From positions 372,001 through 436,000 of the forward strand of contig NZ_JAAKEJ010000001.1 in assembly GCF_011039135.1 (NCBI RefSeq): a stretch of 64,000 bases of DNA, read 5' to 3'. The DNA is from Desulfovibrio sp. ZJ209. Its GTDB lineage: Bacteria > Desulfobacterota > Desulfovibrionia > Desulfovibrionales > Desulfovibrionaceae. This document shows, piece by piece, positions 25,342-34,741 of this stretch (its first letter is position 1; each line of letters begins with the position of its first letter). The notes under the pieces are model-generated. The model saw only the letters and a list, made by a program, of their open reading frames with translations. It was not told where the DNA came from and searched no databases. The translations under genes were made by a program, and so were the position numbers.

Positions 25342-26103
25342 TCAGCGGCCAAGGGCCGCGGCCTCGTCCACGATCCAGATCAGGTCGCCGATGCGCGGGC
25401 GCACGCGCTGGGCGGGCAGCACCGGCTCGGTGAGCAGGTTGAGCGCGTCCGCGAGGGCCGCGTGCTTTTCCGCGCCGGCCACGAGGAACATGCAGAGCCG
25501 CGCGTTGTTGATGACCGGCAGCGTCAGGGTGATGCGGTCGGCCTTGCGCTCCGGCACGTACACATCGGCCACGAGGCGCCGCTTTTCCTCCGGCTTTTTC
25601 ACGCCCAGAAGCGGCGAGCCGGGGAAGATGGAGGCCGTGTGCCCGTCCGCGCCCATGCCGAGCAGGATGAAGTCAAAGCGCGGCAGCTGCCCCTCCGCAA
25701 GGCCGAAATCCTCGCGGATCTGCGCCTCGTAGCGGCTCGCCGCCTCCACCGGGTCGGCCTCTCCGCGCATGCGGTAGAAGTGGGTCGCCGGCACGTGGCC
25801 CAGAAGCTCGCGCCGGGCCATGCCGTAATTGCTTTCGGGGTGGTCGGGGCCCACGCAACGCTCGTCCACCCAGAAAAAGACCATCTTGTCCCAGGGCAGG
25901 CGGTCGGCCCAGTCGCTCTTGGCGAGCAGCTGGAAGAGCGCAACCGGCGTCTGGCCGCCGGAAAGGGCGATGCGAAAGACGCCGCGCTCGCTCACGGCCT
26001 CCTCGCAGGCCGCGGCGAAGATGTGGGCGGCGCGCTCCGCCATGGCTTCGGGCGTTTTGTGGATATGGAGCGAAAGATGGATGGAACGGCTGCGGCCCGG
26101 CAT
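25342..26103 (-). CDS. pgl: 6-phosphogluconolactonase
   Basis: This 253-residue enzyme hydrolyses 6-phosphogluconolactone in the oxidative pentose phosphate pathway. It shows the NagB-like family blocks FRIALSGGQTPVALFQLL, FFWVDERCVGPDHPESNYG and the catalytic-region LLGMGADGHTASIFPG, with VINNARLCMFLVAG later. The ATG at 26103 has AAGGAG six bases upstream. The frame is open further upstream without a site. The length fits the family. It is the first gene of a long minus-strand run. Confidence 0.92.
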   Translation of the reverse strand: MPGRSRSIHLSLHIHKTPEAMAERAAHIFAAACEEAVSERGVFRIALSGGQTPVALFQLLAKSDWADRLPWDKMVFFWVDERCVGPDHPESNYGMARRELLGHVPATHFYRMRGEADPVEAASRYEAQIREDFGLAEGQLPRFDFILLGMGADGHTASIFPGSPLLGVKKPEEKRRLVADVYVPERKADRITLTLPVINNARLCMFLVAGAEKHAALADALNLLTEPVLPAQRVRPRIGDLIWIVDEAAALGR

Positions 26104-26390
26104 TGGCGGCTCCTTGCGTTTGGCCGCCCCGAAAAGGGGGCGGCGCAGGGAGTATGCCACAGACCACGCCGGGAGAAAAGCCATTTTTGCCCGGGCCGCG
26201 GGGCCGCGCCCGCTCGACATTTTTGCCGAAGCGCCTACCATGAGGTCATCCGAAGCCATCTTTCGGAAGAGTTCCTGCCGACCCTGGAGCTCGATTGTAT
26301 TGGCGATGTTCCGGCCACGCCGGCCCCGCATGCGGTGATATTTCGCCCGCGCGGGTTCGTCGCTTCTCAACTGTCACGGCAGGAACGGAA

Positions 26391-27231
26391 AATGCTCCCT
26401 CCTCCACTCCTTCTCCCACTCCCGAGTCAAGGCGTCCGTGCGGCATGGGCGCGGCGTTTCGCGTGCCCGGCTGAGGGCAACGCCGAGGCGTCCCAGGAGA
26501 AGACCGCAGACCTCTTCAACGGCCCGCGGGCGGTGAAGAATGTGGTCTTTGCGACCGAGCAGAACATCACGGTTGACGGAGCAGCCAATAACCACTTCAC
26601 ATGGACGGGGCAGGGCTCGAGTACGCTGGTCGGCACCAATGGCGACGGTGTGACCGTGACGGTGACCATTGGCGAGGTCAAGGCCGGCGGCACGGTATCC
26701 ATGAAGGCGACCAGAACCATCTATGATGCGGCTGACGCCTACATTGACGGCGGCCGGGGCTTTGACATCCTCCTTGCCAACAAGGGCACAGGGAGCCTGG
26801 GCATCCTTCCTGTGGACAAGGTACAGCGGGTGGAAATGCTCATCCGCTCCGAACGCGAGGACGATGTCAAGAACCTGGGCATCAACCAGCTGGCTTCGCT
26901 GGAGATGTACGGCATTATCCTCGGGGGAACCGAAGGGGCGTGGACGGTAGGGCTGAACGGCAACTGGGCGTGGAGTGAGGCCAAGGGCGCCTGGGTCTAC
27001 AGTAACGACGAGGGTTCGCTCCTGAGCCTGGAAGTGGCGGGGGGCGTTAAGGTGGCTCTCGTGACCCCCGCGTCCCAGATGGAAGTGGAAACCGTTGCCC
27101 TTGCCGATGACGCTTCCACCCAGGCCTACCTTGGGGAAGAGGCAATCAACGACAGTCCCCTTGATGCGGACGGTTCCGGCGCCTCAAAAAAAAAACGGCG
27201 GCTCCCTTCGGGGCGCCGTCCGCATATCCCC
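26391..27231 (+). pseudogene. Orphan C-terminal fragment of a large surface adhesin
   Basis: From about 26500 the plus strand encodes a coherent beta-rich, glycine-, threonine- and aspartate-rich polypeptide (VKNVVFATEQNITVDGAAN, then GRGFDILLANKGTGSLG, then WSEAKGAWVYSNDEGSLLSL). It resembles the last domains of long Desulfovibrio retention-module or RTX-type adhesins. There is no N-terminal retention or repeat region, no signal peptide and no convincing start; the ATG at 26391 precedes a Pro/Leu stretch unlike the rest. The frame has no own stop. It runs through a run of ten As (27186-27195) and into the first codons of the next gene. I read it as a rearrangement remnant. Confidence 0.6.
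27186..27219 (-). terminator. Minus-strand terminator with ten-T run
   Basis: ACGGCG / CGCCGT (27195-27200 with 27214-27219) with a CCC-TTC-GGG top is followed on the minus strand by ten Ts. No minus-strand gene lies immediately upstream. The nearest ends at 28427, beyond a plus-strand gene, so the terminator is either orphaned or ends a long antisense transcript. Confidence 0.65.
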
Positions 27232-28390
27232 ATGCGCATCCTCTTCATCAGCAACTATTTCCCCGGCGATCTCGGGCCGCTGGCGCGCGAGCTTGCGGCC
27301 GCGCCGGAAAACAAGGTGCTCTTCGCCTCCACCGGCAGCGCAAGGATTTCGCGCTCCCGGGCGTCAGGCGCGTGCGCCTGAAAAACGCCCCACTTTTCGG
27401 CGACGCGGCCCCGGAAGTGCCCGGCCTGTGGGAGGAGACCGTCAGGCGCGGTTCCTGGGGGCTGCGCTCCCTCACCTCCCTGCGCGATTCCTGGGGCGTG
27501 CCGGACATCATCTTCGCCACGCTGGCCGGGGGCGCGGCCCTGTTCGCGCCGCAGGCCTTTCCCGGCGCCTTTCTCGCGGGCTATGCGGAAACCGGGCTCA
27601 AAAATTTCGCACTCCTGCCCGTGAAGCGCGCCAGGCCTGGGCCATCCTGCAAAGCACGCTCCTTTTGCAGGCCGACCTCTGCTTCGCCATGGGCGAGCGG
27701 CAGCGGCGCCTCTTCCCGGGCCCCCTGCGGGAGTCCCTGCGGCTCACCGAGCCCTGTGTGGATACGGAGCTTTTTTCACGCGCGGCCGCGCGGCCGTGGT
27801 TTGAAGGTGATTCGACCGATGCCCCCCTGCTCACCCTCGACGCCACCGGCCTCGACGGCGCGGCGCTGGCCGTCTTGCTGCGCCTCGCGCACGCCGTGCT
27901 GCGGGCGCTCCCCGCGTGCCATGCGGTCATGCTGACGGAAAACAGCCGCCTTCGGAAGGCGCTGGAAGCCGCGGCCAACACCTGGGCGGACGGCTGCCGC
28001 CCGCGCTTTGCGGCGCACGCTTCGCTGCCCTTTGGGCGCTATCGGGATCTTCTGGCAGCGTCCTCGCTCGTGGTCTGCCCGGGGCAGGGCGACGCGGCCG
28101 AGCGGGCCATGCTGGAGGCCCTGAGCTGCGAGGCCCTGCTCATGGCGCGGCCGGAAGCGGCAAATTTTTTGCGCCCCGGCGTCAACATGCTGGAATTTCC
28201 GGCCAACGATGCCCCGGCCGCCGTGCTGGCGGCGCTCGAGGCGCGCCCGCGCGACGGCGAGCCCGCGCCGCAGGCCCGCATGGCGCGGCGCAATGTGCTC
28301 GCGCACTTCAGCGAGGCCGTGGTGGTGCCCCGGCATCTCGCCGGGGTCATGCGGGCCTATGCCGTGTGGAAGAAAGAGCGCGGCGCCTGA
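27232..28390 (+). pseudogene. Glycosyltransferase-like gene with two frameshifts
   Basis: The gene begins MRILFISNYFPGDLGPLARE, the typical start of a GT-B glycosyltransferase. The reading frame must change at about 27336-27342 and again at about 27625-27632 to keep coherent protein (GVPDIIFATLAGGAALFAPQ in the second frame, QAWAILQSTLLLQADLCFAM and AERAMLEALSCEALLMARPE in the third). Both shifts are explained by one missing base each, in GC-rich sequence. Restored, it would give about 386 residues with the C-terminal nucleotide-sugar region (PGQGDAAERAMLEALSCEAL). It may be a real pseudogene or have sequencing errors. It is convergent with the next gene. Confidence 0.7.
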
Positions 28391-28426
28391 CGGGCACTTC
28401 AGCGCGCCGCGTCGGCTCCTCTCCCG

Positions 28427-29551
28427 TTATTCCTGAAAAATCGGCAGTTTGCAGAAGCCCACGGGGTGATCGTGCCCCGGGATCTCGCATTTTTGCGTCA
28501 AATCGGCCGCGTCGGCCACATGCAGCACTTCCGCGCTCGAAAGCCCCATGGTGCGCCACACCGGCCGGCAGGTGAGGGGGATGCCGGCAAGCACGGCCTG
28601 CCCCTCCGGGCTTTGCGCGTCGAGCTCGATGCTCCAGCGGTGGCTGAAGGCCGCGCCGGGATAGACCGGCTCCGCCGCGTTGAGGTGCCGCGTGAGCACG
28701 GGCTCGCCGTGGGCGCCGTAGATGGTGGTGTCGAGGTCCATGTTGTTCACTTGGATGCCGCCCTGGTTCTGCCCGCGCATGAGCACCATGAGCAGCAGGG
28801 TCTCCCCGTCGGAGAGCAGGCCGGCCTCGGCCTCGCAGCCCTGGATGGGCAGGATGCTCTCCATGCGCTTCAGCGTGGCCTCGTTCTTGGCAAGGACGAT
28901 ATCCGCTGTGGCCTTTTGCCGCGTGACGAGGGCCGCGCGCAGGGTGGCGGCCACCTCGGCCGCATTCACGAGGTGGCGCACCCTCCAGCCGTCCGGCCCG
29001 CGCCGAAGCTCGAATTCCAGCGGAAAGGCCACTTCGAGCTGGGGGTGCGTGATCTCCGTCCTGATGCGCGCGGTGTCGCCCTTCGTCTCCGTAAGCGTGA
29101 GCCCGGCCGGGAGCTGCGCGAGAAAATCCGGCGGGAAGAGCGCCAGCGGCTGCCGCAGCTTCGCCGCGGCGTCCGGCTCCTCCCCCTTGGCGGGGCCGGC
29201 GTCCTTCTCGCGCAGGCGGCGCAAGAGGGCGGTCTGCAACTGCTGGCTCAGCACATGTTCCTGGTCCGGGCCGGCCTTGTAAAAGGGAAAGGCCCCGGCC
29301 ACGGCGCGCGAAAGCTCGGCGAACAGCGTGCGAAAGTCCACCCGCTTGGCGAGCTCTTCCGTATTGGGAGGCGTGAGCGCCGCCTTGAGCTGTTCCACGG
29401 CGTATTCGCTGGTCTGCCGGTATTGCCAGGTGCGCCAGCCGAAATAGCCGCCCGCGCCAAGGGCGCCGGCAAGCAGCAGCACGGCGAGCAGGGTGACGAG
29501 CTTGTGCGCGCGGGCCTTGGCCGCAAGGCCTGAGAGGAATGCGGGCATCAT
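28427..29551 (-). CDS. Membrane-anchored DUF2939-like protein
   Basis: This protein of about 374 residues has a short basic N-terminus, one membrane helix (LVTLLAVLLLAGALGAGGYF) and a long extracytoplasmic part. Residues after the helix match the style of DUF2939 proteins (YAVEQLKAALTPPNTEELAK followed by RVDF and a helix). The rest is beta-rich with two conserved-looking cysteines near the end. Two ATGs (29551, 29548) follow AAGGAGG. The gene overlaps the methyltransferase stop by four bases, so they are coupled. The function is unknown. Confidence 0.65.
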   Translation of the reverse strand: MMPAFLSGLAAKARAHKLVTLLAVLLLAGALGAGGYFGWRTWQYRQTSEYAVEQLKAALTPPNTEELAKRVDFRTLFAELSRAVAGAFPFYKAGPDQEHVLSQQLQTALLRRLREKDAGPAKGEEPDAAAKLRQPLALFPPDFLAQLPAGLTLTETKGDTARIRTEITHPQLEVAFPLEFELRRGPDGWRVRHLVNAAEVAATLRAALVTRQKATADIVLAKNEATLKRMESILPIQGCEAEAGLLSDGETLLLMVLMRGQNQGGIQVNNMDLDTTIYGAHGEPVLTRHLNAAEPVYPGAAFSHRWSIELDAQSPEGQAVLAGIPLTCRPVWRTMGLSSAEVLHVADAADLTQKCEIPGHDHPVGFCKLPIFQE

Positions 29552-30393
29552 GCCCCTCCTTCGTCCCTCCCGCCCGGGGCGCAGGAGGTGAGCGGTTTGC
29601 GCCCGCACTCCAGCACCGGCTCCGGCGCGGAAAGGCGCTCATCCATGCCGCGCCCGAAACGGGCGCCGAGGCGCAGGGCCAGCGGGGTGACGCCGCCCGC
29701 GGGCCCGAGCGTACAGCGGAACACCGTCCACGCCCCCACCGGGAGCGCCGTGACGAGGCGGCTGCCGGAGGCGAGGGGGCTTGCCGCGCGCCACGTGTTC
29801 AGCGGCCCGGCGAGCGTGCCCAGGCTCGCCGTATTGGCGGGCGCGGGCGCGCCCTCCATGCGTCGCAGGGCCCCACGCACCTCCCACCATGTGGTGACAT
29901 GGCCGGGGAGGCGCGTGTGGGCCACGCGCGCGCAGAGGCCGGCGAGGGAGTGGCGGTTCCAGAAAGTGACGGCAAAGCCGCGCCGGGCCACCCGCCGCGC
30001 CTCGGCAAGGGCGGCGGCGAGGCGCCGGGGCTCCCGCAGGTGGAGGAGCACCCAGTCGTACGCGTCGTCCTCCACGGGCAGGCCGTCGTCCCTGCCGGCC
30101 ATGACCGTGGCCGCCGGGCAGCGTGTTTGCGCGCGCGCCCGGGAGGCCGGGTCGGCCTCCACCGCGTCCACCTCGAAGCCGCAGCCCCAGAGAAAGGGCA
30201 GCACCGCGCCCGTGCCGCAATTCACGTCCAGCAGGGCCGCGTCCCGGCGCGGCCACGCGGCGAGGGCGCGCTCCAGGAGGCGCAACTGCGCCGCCAGCAC
30301 GAAGCGGGCCGTCGCCACGTCGCCGGGGCGGGGCGGGGCTGCGCCGGGAGAGCCTGAAGATCGGGCCATGTGGGGCGCGTGAGGGTCGTCCAT
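29548..30393 (-). CDS. Class I SAM-dependent methyltransferase
   Basis: This 281-residue protein has a Rossmann methyltransferase core: motif I ALLDVNCGTGAVLPFLWGCG, an acidic strand end (VDAVEAD) for the ribose hydroxyls and a DWVLLHL motif-IV-like strand. The family and substrate cannot be narrowed; small-molecule methylation or an accessory role in the surface locus are possible. The ATG at 30393 has a purine-rich GGGGAAGGA site. It is 43 bases downstream of the permease and coupled by overlap to the DUF2939-like gene. Confidence 0.75.
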   Translation of the reverse strand: MDDPHAPHMARSSGSPGAAPPRPGDVATARFVLAAQLRLLERALAAWPRRDAALLDVNCGTGAVLPFLWGCGFEVDAVEADPASRARAQTRCPAATVMAGRDDGLPVEDDAYDWVLLHLREPRRLAAALAEARRVARRGFAVTFWNRHSLAGLCARVAHTRLPGHVTTWWEVRGALRRMEGAPAPANTASLGTLAGPLNTWRAASPLASGSRLVTALPVGAWTVFRCTLGPAGGVTPLALRLGARFGRGMDERLSAPEPVLECGRKPLTSCAPGGRDEGGA

Positions 30394-30436
30394 GTCCTTC
30401 CCCGCTTGCGGCTGCGGAGCTCTTCCGCCCCGCGGG

Positions 30437-31666
30437 TCAATCATACATGGGCAGGAGCTGAAACACAAAGAGCGTATGGCACACGGCCACGAGGATGCCG
30501 TAACAGAGCAGCAGCGGCGTGAGCAGCGGGCCGCCCGGCGCCGTGTACCCGCCCGGGCTGAAGCGGCGCCGGCACGCGCGCAGCAGGAGCGCCGGCACGA
30601 TGACCGACCACACCGAGGCCGCGAGCCCGGCCCAGCCGATGGCCGCGAGAAAGCCGTCCGGCCACAGGAGGCCGCAGGCCATGGGCGGCACGAAGGTCAC
30701 GAGCAGGGTCTTGGTGCGGCCGAGGCGGCTGTCGTCAAAATTGCAGAGGTCTGCCATGTAGTCGAAGAGCCCAAGGCCCGCGCCGAGGAAGGATGTCGCC
30801 ACGGCGAGCAGCGAAAAGGCCTCCAGGAGGCTGAGCACGAGGCCGCTTTTGAGGTTGTGGCCGGCGGCGGCGAGCAGGTCGCCCACATTGCCGCCCTGCA
30901 TGATGACCGCCTTGAAGCCCTCGCGCGGGATGATGCCGTCCGACGCGGTGATCCACGCGAAATAACAGGCGAGCGCGATGATGGTGCCGTAGCGGAGGCA
31001 GGCGTTGATGCCGCGCCCGTCCTTGCCGAGATATTTGACGAGGCTCGGCACCGAGGCGTGGAAGCAGAAGGAGGTGAGATAGGTGGAGAGCGCGCCCCAG
31101 ATGAAGATGGCCTCCCCGCCCGCGCCCCCGGCGTCCAGCAGCACGTCGAGCCTGAGGTGCCGGAACATGCCGCTCATGGAAAAAAGCAGCGCGAAGACCA
31201 TGCCGCCCATGAGCACGATGGAGAAGCGGTCCACCGCGCGGGAGCTCCACCAGATGCAGGCCGCCAGCAGGAGCGAGAAAATGAGGCTCGTGAGCAGGCG
31301 CGGGGGCTCGCTCCCCAGCACGGGCGTGAGCGCGTGCTGCACCACCGAGCCGCCGCCGCTCACATAGGCGTAGACGAGGATATAGAGCACAAAGGCCACG
31401 GAAAGCCCGTTGACCGCGCTCCACGCGGGGCCCAGCAGCTCGCGCACGAGGGTGTGGAAGCTGTCGCCCGGCTGGAAGTGCAGGTTGACCTCAAGCAGGG
31501 CCTGGCTCGAGCGGAACATGAAAAACCAGGAGCCGAAAAGCACCACCATGGACCACGAGTACCACATGCCCGCGGAGATCATGGGCAGCCCGAGCATGCC
31601 CGCGCCGATGGCCGTGCCGGCGACCACCATGGTGCCGCCGAAAAGGGGGGAGAGTCGCAACGCCAT
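30437..31666 (-). CDS. Aromatic amino acid permease (HAAAP family, Mtr/TyrP-like)
   Basis: This 409-residue protein has about eleven hydrophobic helices. It starts GGTMVVAGTAIGAGMLGLPM, the hallmark of hydroxy/aromatic amino acid permeases, and has the later FCFHASVPSLVKYLG block. It imports tryptophan or tyrosine with protons at the inner membrane. The ATG at 31666 has GGAG five bases upstream. It leads the methyltransferase and DUF2939-like genes in the same direction. 151 bases separate it from the CysC-like gene upstream. Confidence 0.9.
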   Translation of the reverse strand: MALRLSPLFGGTMVVAGTAIGAGMLGLPMISAGMWYSWSMVVLFGSWFFMFRSSQALLEVNLHFQPGDSFHTLVRELLGPAWSAVNGLSVAFVLYILVYAYVSGGGSVVQHALTPVLGSEPPRLLTSLIFSLLLAACIWWSSRAVDRFSIVLMGGMVFALLFSMSGMFRHLRLDVLLDAGGAGGEAIFIWGALSTYLTSFCFHASVPSLVKYLGKDGRGINACLRYGTIIALACYFAWITASDGIIPREGFKAVIMQGGNVGDLLAAAGHNLKSGLVLSLLEAFSLLAVATSFLGAGLGLFDYMADLCNFDDSRLGRTKTLLVTFVPPMACGLLWPDGFLAAIGWAGLAASVWSVIVPALLLRACRRRFSPGGYTAPGGPLLTPLLLCYGILVAVCHTLFVFQLLPMYD

Positions 31667-31817
31667 GCCCGCTCCGTTCAGCAAGGGGGAGAGCACGTGG
31701 ACGCCTGCCGGGCTCTCTCCAATGCCCGCATAGTGGCAGAGTGGGGCGGTGTTGGCAAGCCGGGCGCGCGCAAGGCGAGGGGCCGGAGTGGCCCCGCGGG
31801 CACGGCCGGGGGAAGCG

Positions 31818-32336
31818 TCAGTCGTTGCGCGCCGCGGGCTCTCCGGCCAGTTCCAGCACGAGCGCCAGGGCCTCCTCAAGGCTTTCGCCGCCCGTGAGGC
31901 GCAGGTGCGGGGCCAGCGGCAGCTCGGCCTTGACCTCGCCTCCGGCCATATGGCGCACATTGCCGGCGTAGAGGCCCTTGGGGTCGCGCCCGCGGCGCAC
32001 AGCCTCCGGCACGTCCAGGAATATCTCCACATAGCCGGGCAGGTTGGCGCGGTTCCAGGCGTGGAGCTCGTGGAAGAGCGAGATGGTGGCCACGATGACA
32101 GTCGCCCCCTGTCGCGCCAGCAGGCCGGCCAGCCGCGCATAGCTCAGGGCCAGGCGCCGGCGGCTCTCCGCGTCGAAGCCCTGGCGGCTGGCGCCCAGGG
32201 CTTCGCGCAGTTCGTCGCCGTCCAGCAGGAGCGATCCCGGGAGCGCCTGCTGGAGCGCCCGGGCCAGGGTGGTCTTGCCGGCGCCGGAAAGGCCGGTAAT
32301 CCAGAACACGCGGCCATTTTTCCGGGAAGTTTGCAT
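31818..32336 (-). CDS. CysC-like kinase, candidate CDP-phosphoramidate kinase (Cj1415-like)
   Basis: This 172-residue P-loop kinase has the APS-kinase fold: Walker A GLSGAGKTT near residue 14, LLLDGDELREALG, and FLDVPEAVRRGRDPKGLYAG. It departs from canonical APS kinases: DGDNVRxGL becomes DGDELREAL, and the NFTGIDSxYExP block is lost (GNVRHMAGGEVKAEL instead). Campylobacter jejuni Cj1415, annotated as an APS kinase, is known to phosphorylate cytidine diphosphoramidate in O-methyl phosphoramidate synthesis. The same neighbours occur here, so that role is favoured. The ATG at 32336 follows AAGGA and lies one base past the methyltransferase stop. A canonical APS kinase is encoded at 43152-43670. 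Confidence 0.75.
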   Translation of the reverse strand: MQTSRKNGRVFWITGLSGAGKTTLARALQQALPGSLLLDGDELREALGASRQGFDAESRRRLALSYARLAGLLARQGATVIVATISLFHELHAWNRANLPGYVEIFLDVPEAVRRGRDPKGLYAGNVRHMAGGEVKAELPLAPHLRLTGGESLEEALALVLELAGEPAARND

Positions 32337-32337
32337 T

Positions 32338-33090
32338 TCAGTCCTTGCGGCGCGCGATCCAGGCGCGCGTGGTGTAAGGAATGTGGAGGGTATCGGTGCC
32401 CAGCGAGCGCAGATGGGCGGCCAGCTTGTCCACGATGGGGCCGAACGCTTCGCCCGCCTGGCGCTGGAGCGTGGCGTGCGAGCGCCAGGCCTCGATGGCA
32501 TCGTCGACGCTCTGCGTCCGCACGGTGGCGCCTTCCACCCTCACCAGGTCCTCAAAAAGCCCGGAGGCGGTGATGACCGCCGACTGGTCCTCGCGCCGGG
32601 TGCCGTAGCCATAGCCCGGGATGCTCTCACGGATGATGGCCTCGATGGCTTTTTGCACCGGGTCGTCGAGGTCCCTGTGGTTCCAGAGGCAGGCGAAATA
32701 CCCGCCCGGCTTGAGCAGGCGGTGGCTTTCGCTAAGCGCGGCCTGCCGGTCGCAGACATTGAACGAGGAGCCGAAGGTCACGAAATCATAAACGCCGCCC
32801 GGGCGCCCCGTGGCCTCGCCGGTGCCCTTGCTCCAGTGGACGGCGGCGAGGCCGGCCGTGCGTTTCATGCCGTTGGCGCGCATGGCGTCATTGGGCTCCA
32901 CCGCGTCCACCTCGCAGCCAAAGGCCGCCAGCGGCAGGGTGAGGTGGGCCACGCCGGCGCCGATGTCGCACACCCTGTCGCCCGGCTTGAGGCAGGCGAT
33001 GCGGAACAGCGCCGTGAGCGCGGCAGGGGAATAATCGGGGCGTTTCAGGTACGCATCCGCCAGTGCCGTGTAATCCCATTCAACCGTCAT
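32338..33090 (-). CDS. SAM methyltransferase of the phosphoramidate locus (Cj1419/Cj1420-like), copy A
   Basis: This 250-residue class I methyltransferase has motif I VCDIGAGVAHLTLPLAAFG, the acidic VDAVEPNDAMR strand, and LKPGGYFACLWNH. Its C-terminus (YTTRAWIARRKD) matches that of the neighbouring copy (EYLTRAWIARKPQH), so the two are paralogues. In the C. jejuni phosphoramidate pathway two such methyltransferases, Cj1419 and Cj1420, supply the O-methyl group. The ATG at 33090 has GGGAG six bases upstream. The gene is one base from the kinase and 47 bases from copy B. Confidence 0.8.
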   Translation of the reverse strand: MTVEWDYTALADAYLKRPDYSPAALTALFRIACLKPGDRVCDIGAGVAHLTLPLAAFGCEVDAVEPNDAMRANGMKRTAGLAAVHWSKGTGEATGRPGGVYDFVTFGSSFNVCDRQAALSESHRLLKPGGYFACLWNHRDLDDPVQKAIEAIIRESIPGYGYGTRREDQSAVITASGLFEDLVRVEGATVRTQSVDDAIEAWRSHATLQRQAGEAFGPIVDKLAAHLRSLGTDTLHIPYTTRAWIARRKD

Positions 33091-33137
33091 GGCTTCTCCC
33101 GTGTTCCGGCGCCTCCGCCGAAACAGGGAGAACGCCG

Positions 33138-33929
<792 letters not shown>

Positions 33930-33949
33930 GGCTGTCTCTTTCCTTCTCT

Positions 33950-34741
33950 TCAGGCGTGTTGAACTTCGTCCCGCCAGTCATGCGACCAGGCGCCCCGTGC
34001 GAGCGCCTCTTCATAGGTCTTGAGGTCGGTGCCGCTGTCGGCCTCGCACCAGCGGCCCGCCACGGGCACGGCCTCGATGGCGATATTTTGCGCGAGCAGA
34101 AGGCGCAGCAGGCCCGTCATGTCCAGCTTGTCCACCGCTTCGGCGCCAAGGGCGGCGCAGGCTGCCTCCAGGCGCTCCCAGCCGGCGCGCGAGAAGGAGA
34201 GCAGGCCCATGTACTGGCCGTGGATCTCGTCGAGGCAGGCCGCCCTGCCGCCGATCTCGCGCAAGATGCCCCCCTCCTGCCGGAAGGTCTCGGCATCCGA
34301 GAGCACGTCTTCAAAGCGCAGCTTCCAGAGGGCCTCCCATTCCGTATCGTAGGTGATGGCCATGTCTTCCGTTGCGGTGAGCAGCCGCCGCACATGGTCG
34401 GGGTGGTAGACGATGTCGGAATAGGAGACGACGAGCCGCTTGCCGCCCTTGGCAAAGAATCCGCGCGCGAAGGGTGCCGCGCACAGCAGGGAGGCGACCA
34501 TGTTGGTCTTGGCCCAGCGCGGATTCTCCGCCGTGGCGAAGTCGCCCGCAAGGCACTGGGCGGCATAGCCGCGCACCACGAGGATGCGCCGGATGCCGGC
34601 GCCGCGCAGGGCATCGAGCTGCCAGTGGAGGAGGGGGCGGCCGGCGAGCTCCACAAGGCACTTGGGCCGCTCGGCCGTGAGCTCCAGCATCCGCGAGCCG
34701 CGGCCCGCGGCGAGGATGACAGCCGCCGTGTCGTCGTTCAT
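33950..34741 (-). CDS. Nucleotidyltransferase, candidate CTP:phosphoglutamine cytidylyltransferase (Cj1416-like)
   Basis: This 263-residue protein has the nucleotide-transferase signature AAVILAAGRGSRMLELTAER-PKCLVEL at the N-terminus and a metal-site region VVSYSDIVYHPDH, as in LicC-type and PntC-type cytidylyltransferases. In C. jejuni the corresponding enzyme Cj1416 joins CTP to phosphorylated glutamine. Its ATG at 34741 overlaps the stop of the amidotransferase gene by four bases (ATGA). Gene order and overlaps with the Cj1417- and Cj1418-like genes support the assignment. A choline-phosphate or aminoethylphosphonate substrate is the alternative, but no choline kinase or phosphonate gene is present. 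Confidence 0.78.
   Translation of the reverse strand: MNDDTAAVILAAGRGSRMLELTAERPKCLVELAGRPLLHWQLDALRGAGIRRILVVRGYAAQCLAGDFATAENPRWAKTNMVASLLCAAPFARGFFAKGGKRLVVSYSDIVYHPDHVRRLLTATEDMAITYDTEWEALWKLRFEDVLSDAETFRQEGGILREIGGRAACLDEIHGQYMGLLSFSRAGWERLEAACAALGAEAVDKLDMTGLLRLLLAQNIAIEAVPVAGRWCEADSGTDLKTYEEALARGAWSHDWRDEVQHA

Noticed and set aside
23473-26390. Long upstream extension of the adhesin-like plus-strand frame
   Set aside because: This part is antisense to the second sigma-54 activator and pgl. Coherent adhesin-like sequence begins only near 26500.
31818-32336. Plain annotation as assimilatory APS kinase
   Set aside because: Key APS kinase blocks are missing, a canonical APS kinase lies elsewhere in the locus, and the neighbours match the phosphoramidate pathway.
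33950-34741. Choline-phosphate or phosphonate cytidylyltransferase
   Set aside because: No choline kinase, choline transporter, PEP mutase or phosphonopyruvate decarboxylase gene lies nearby, while glutamine kinase-like and hydrolase-like genes overlap it.
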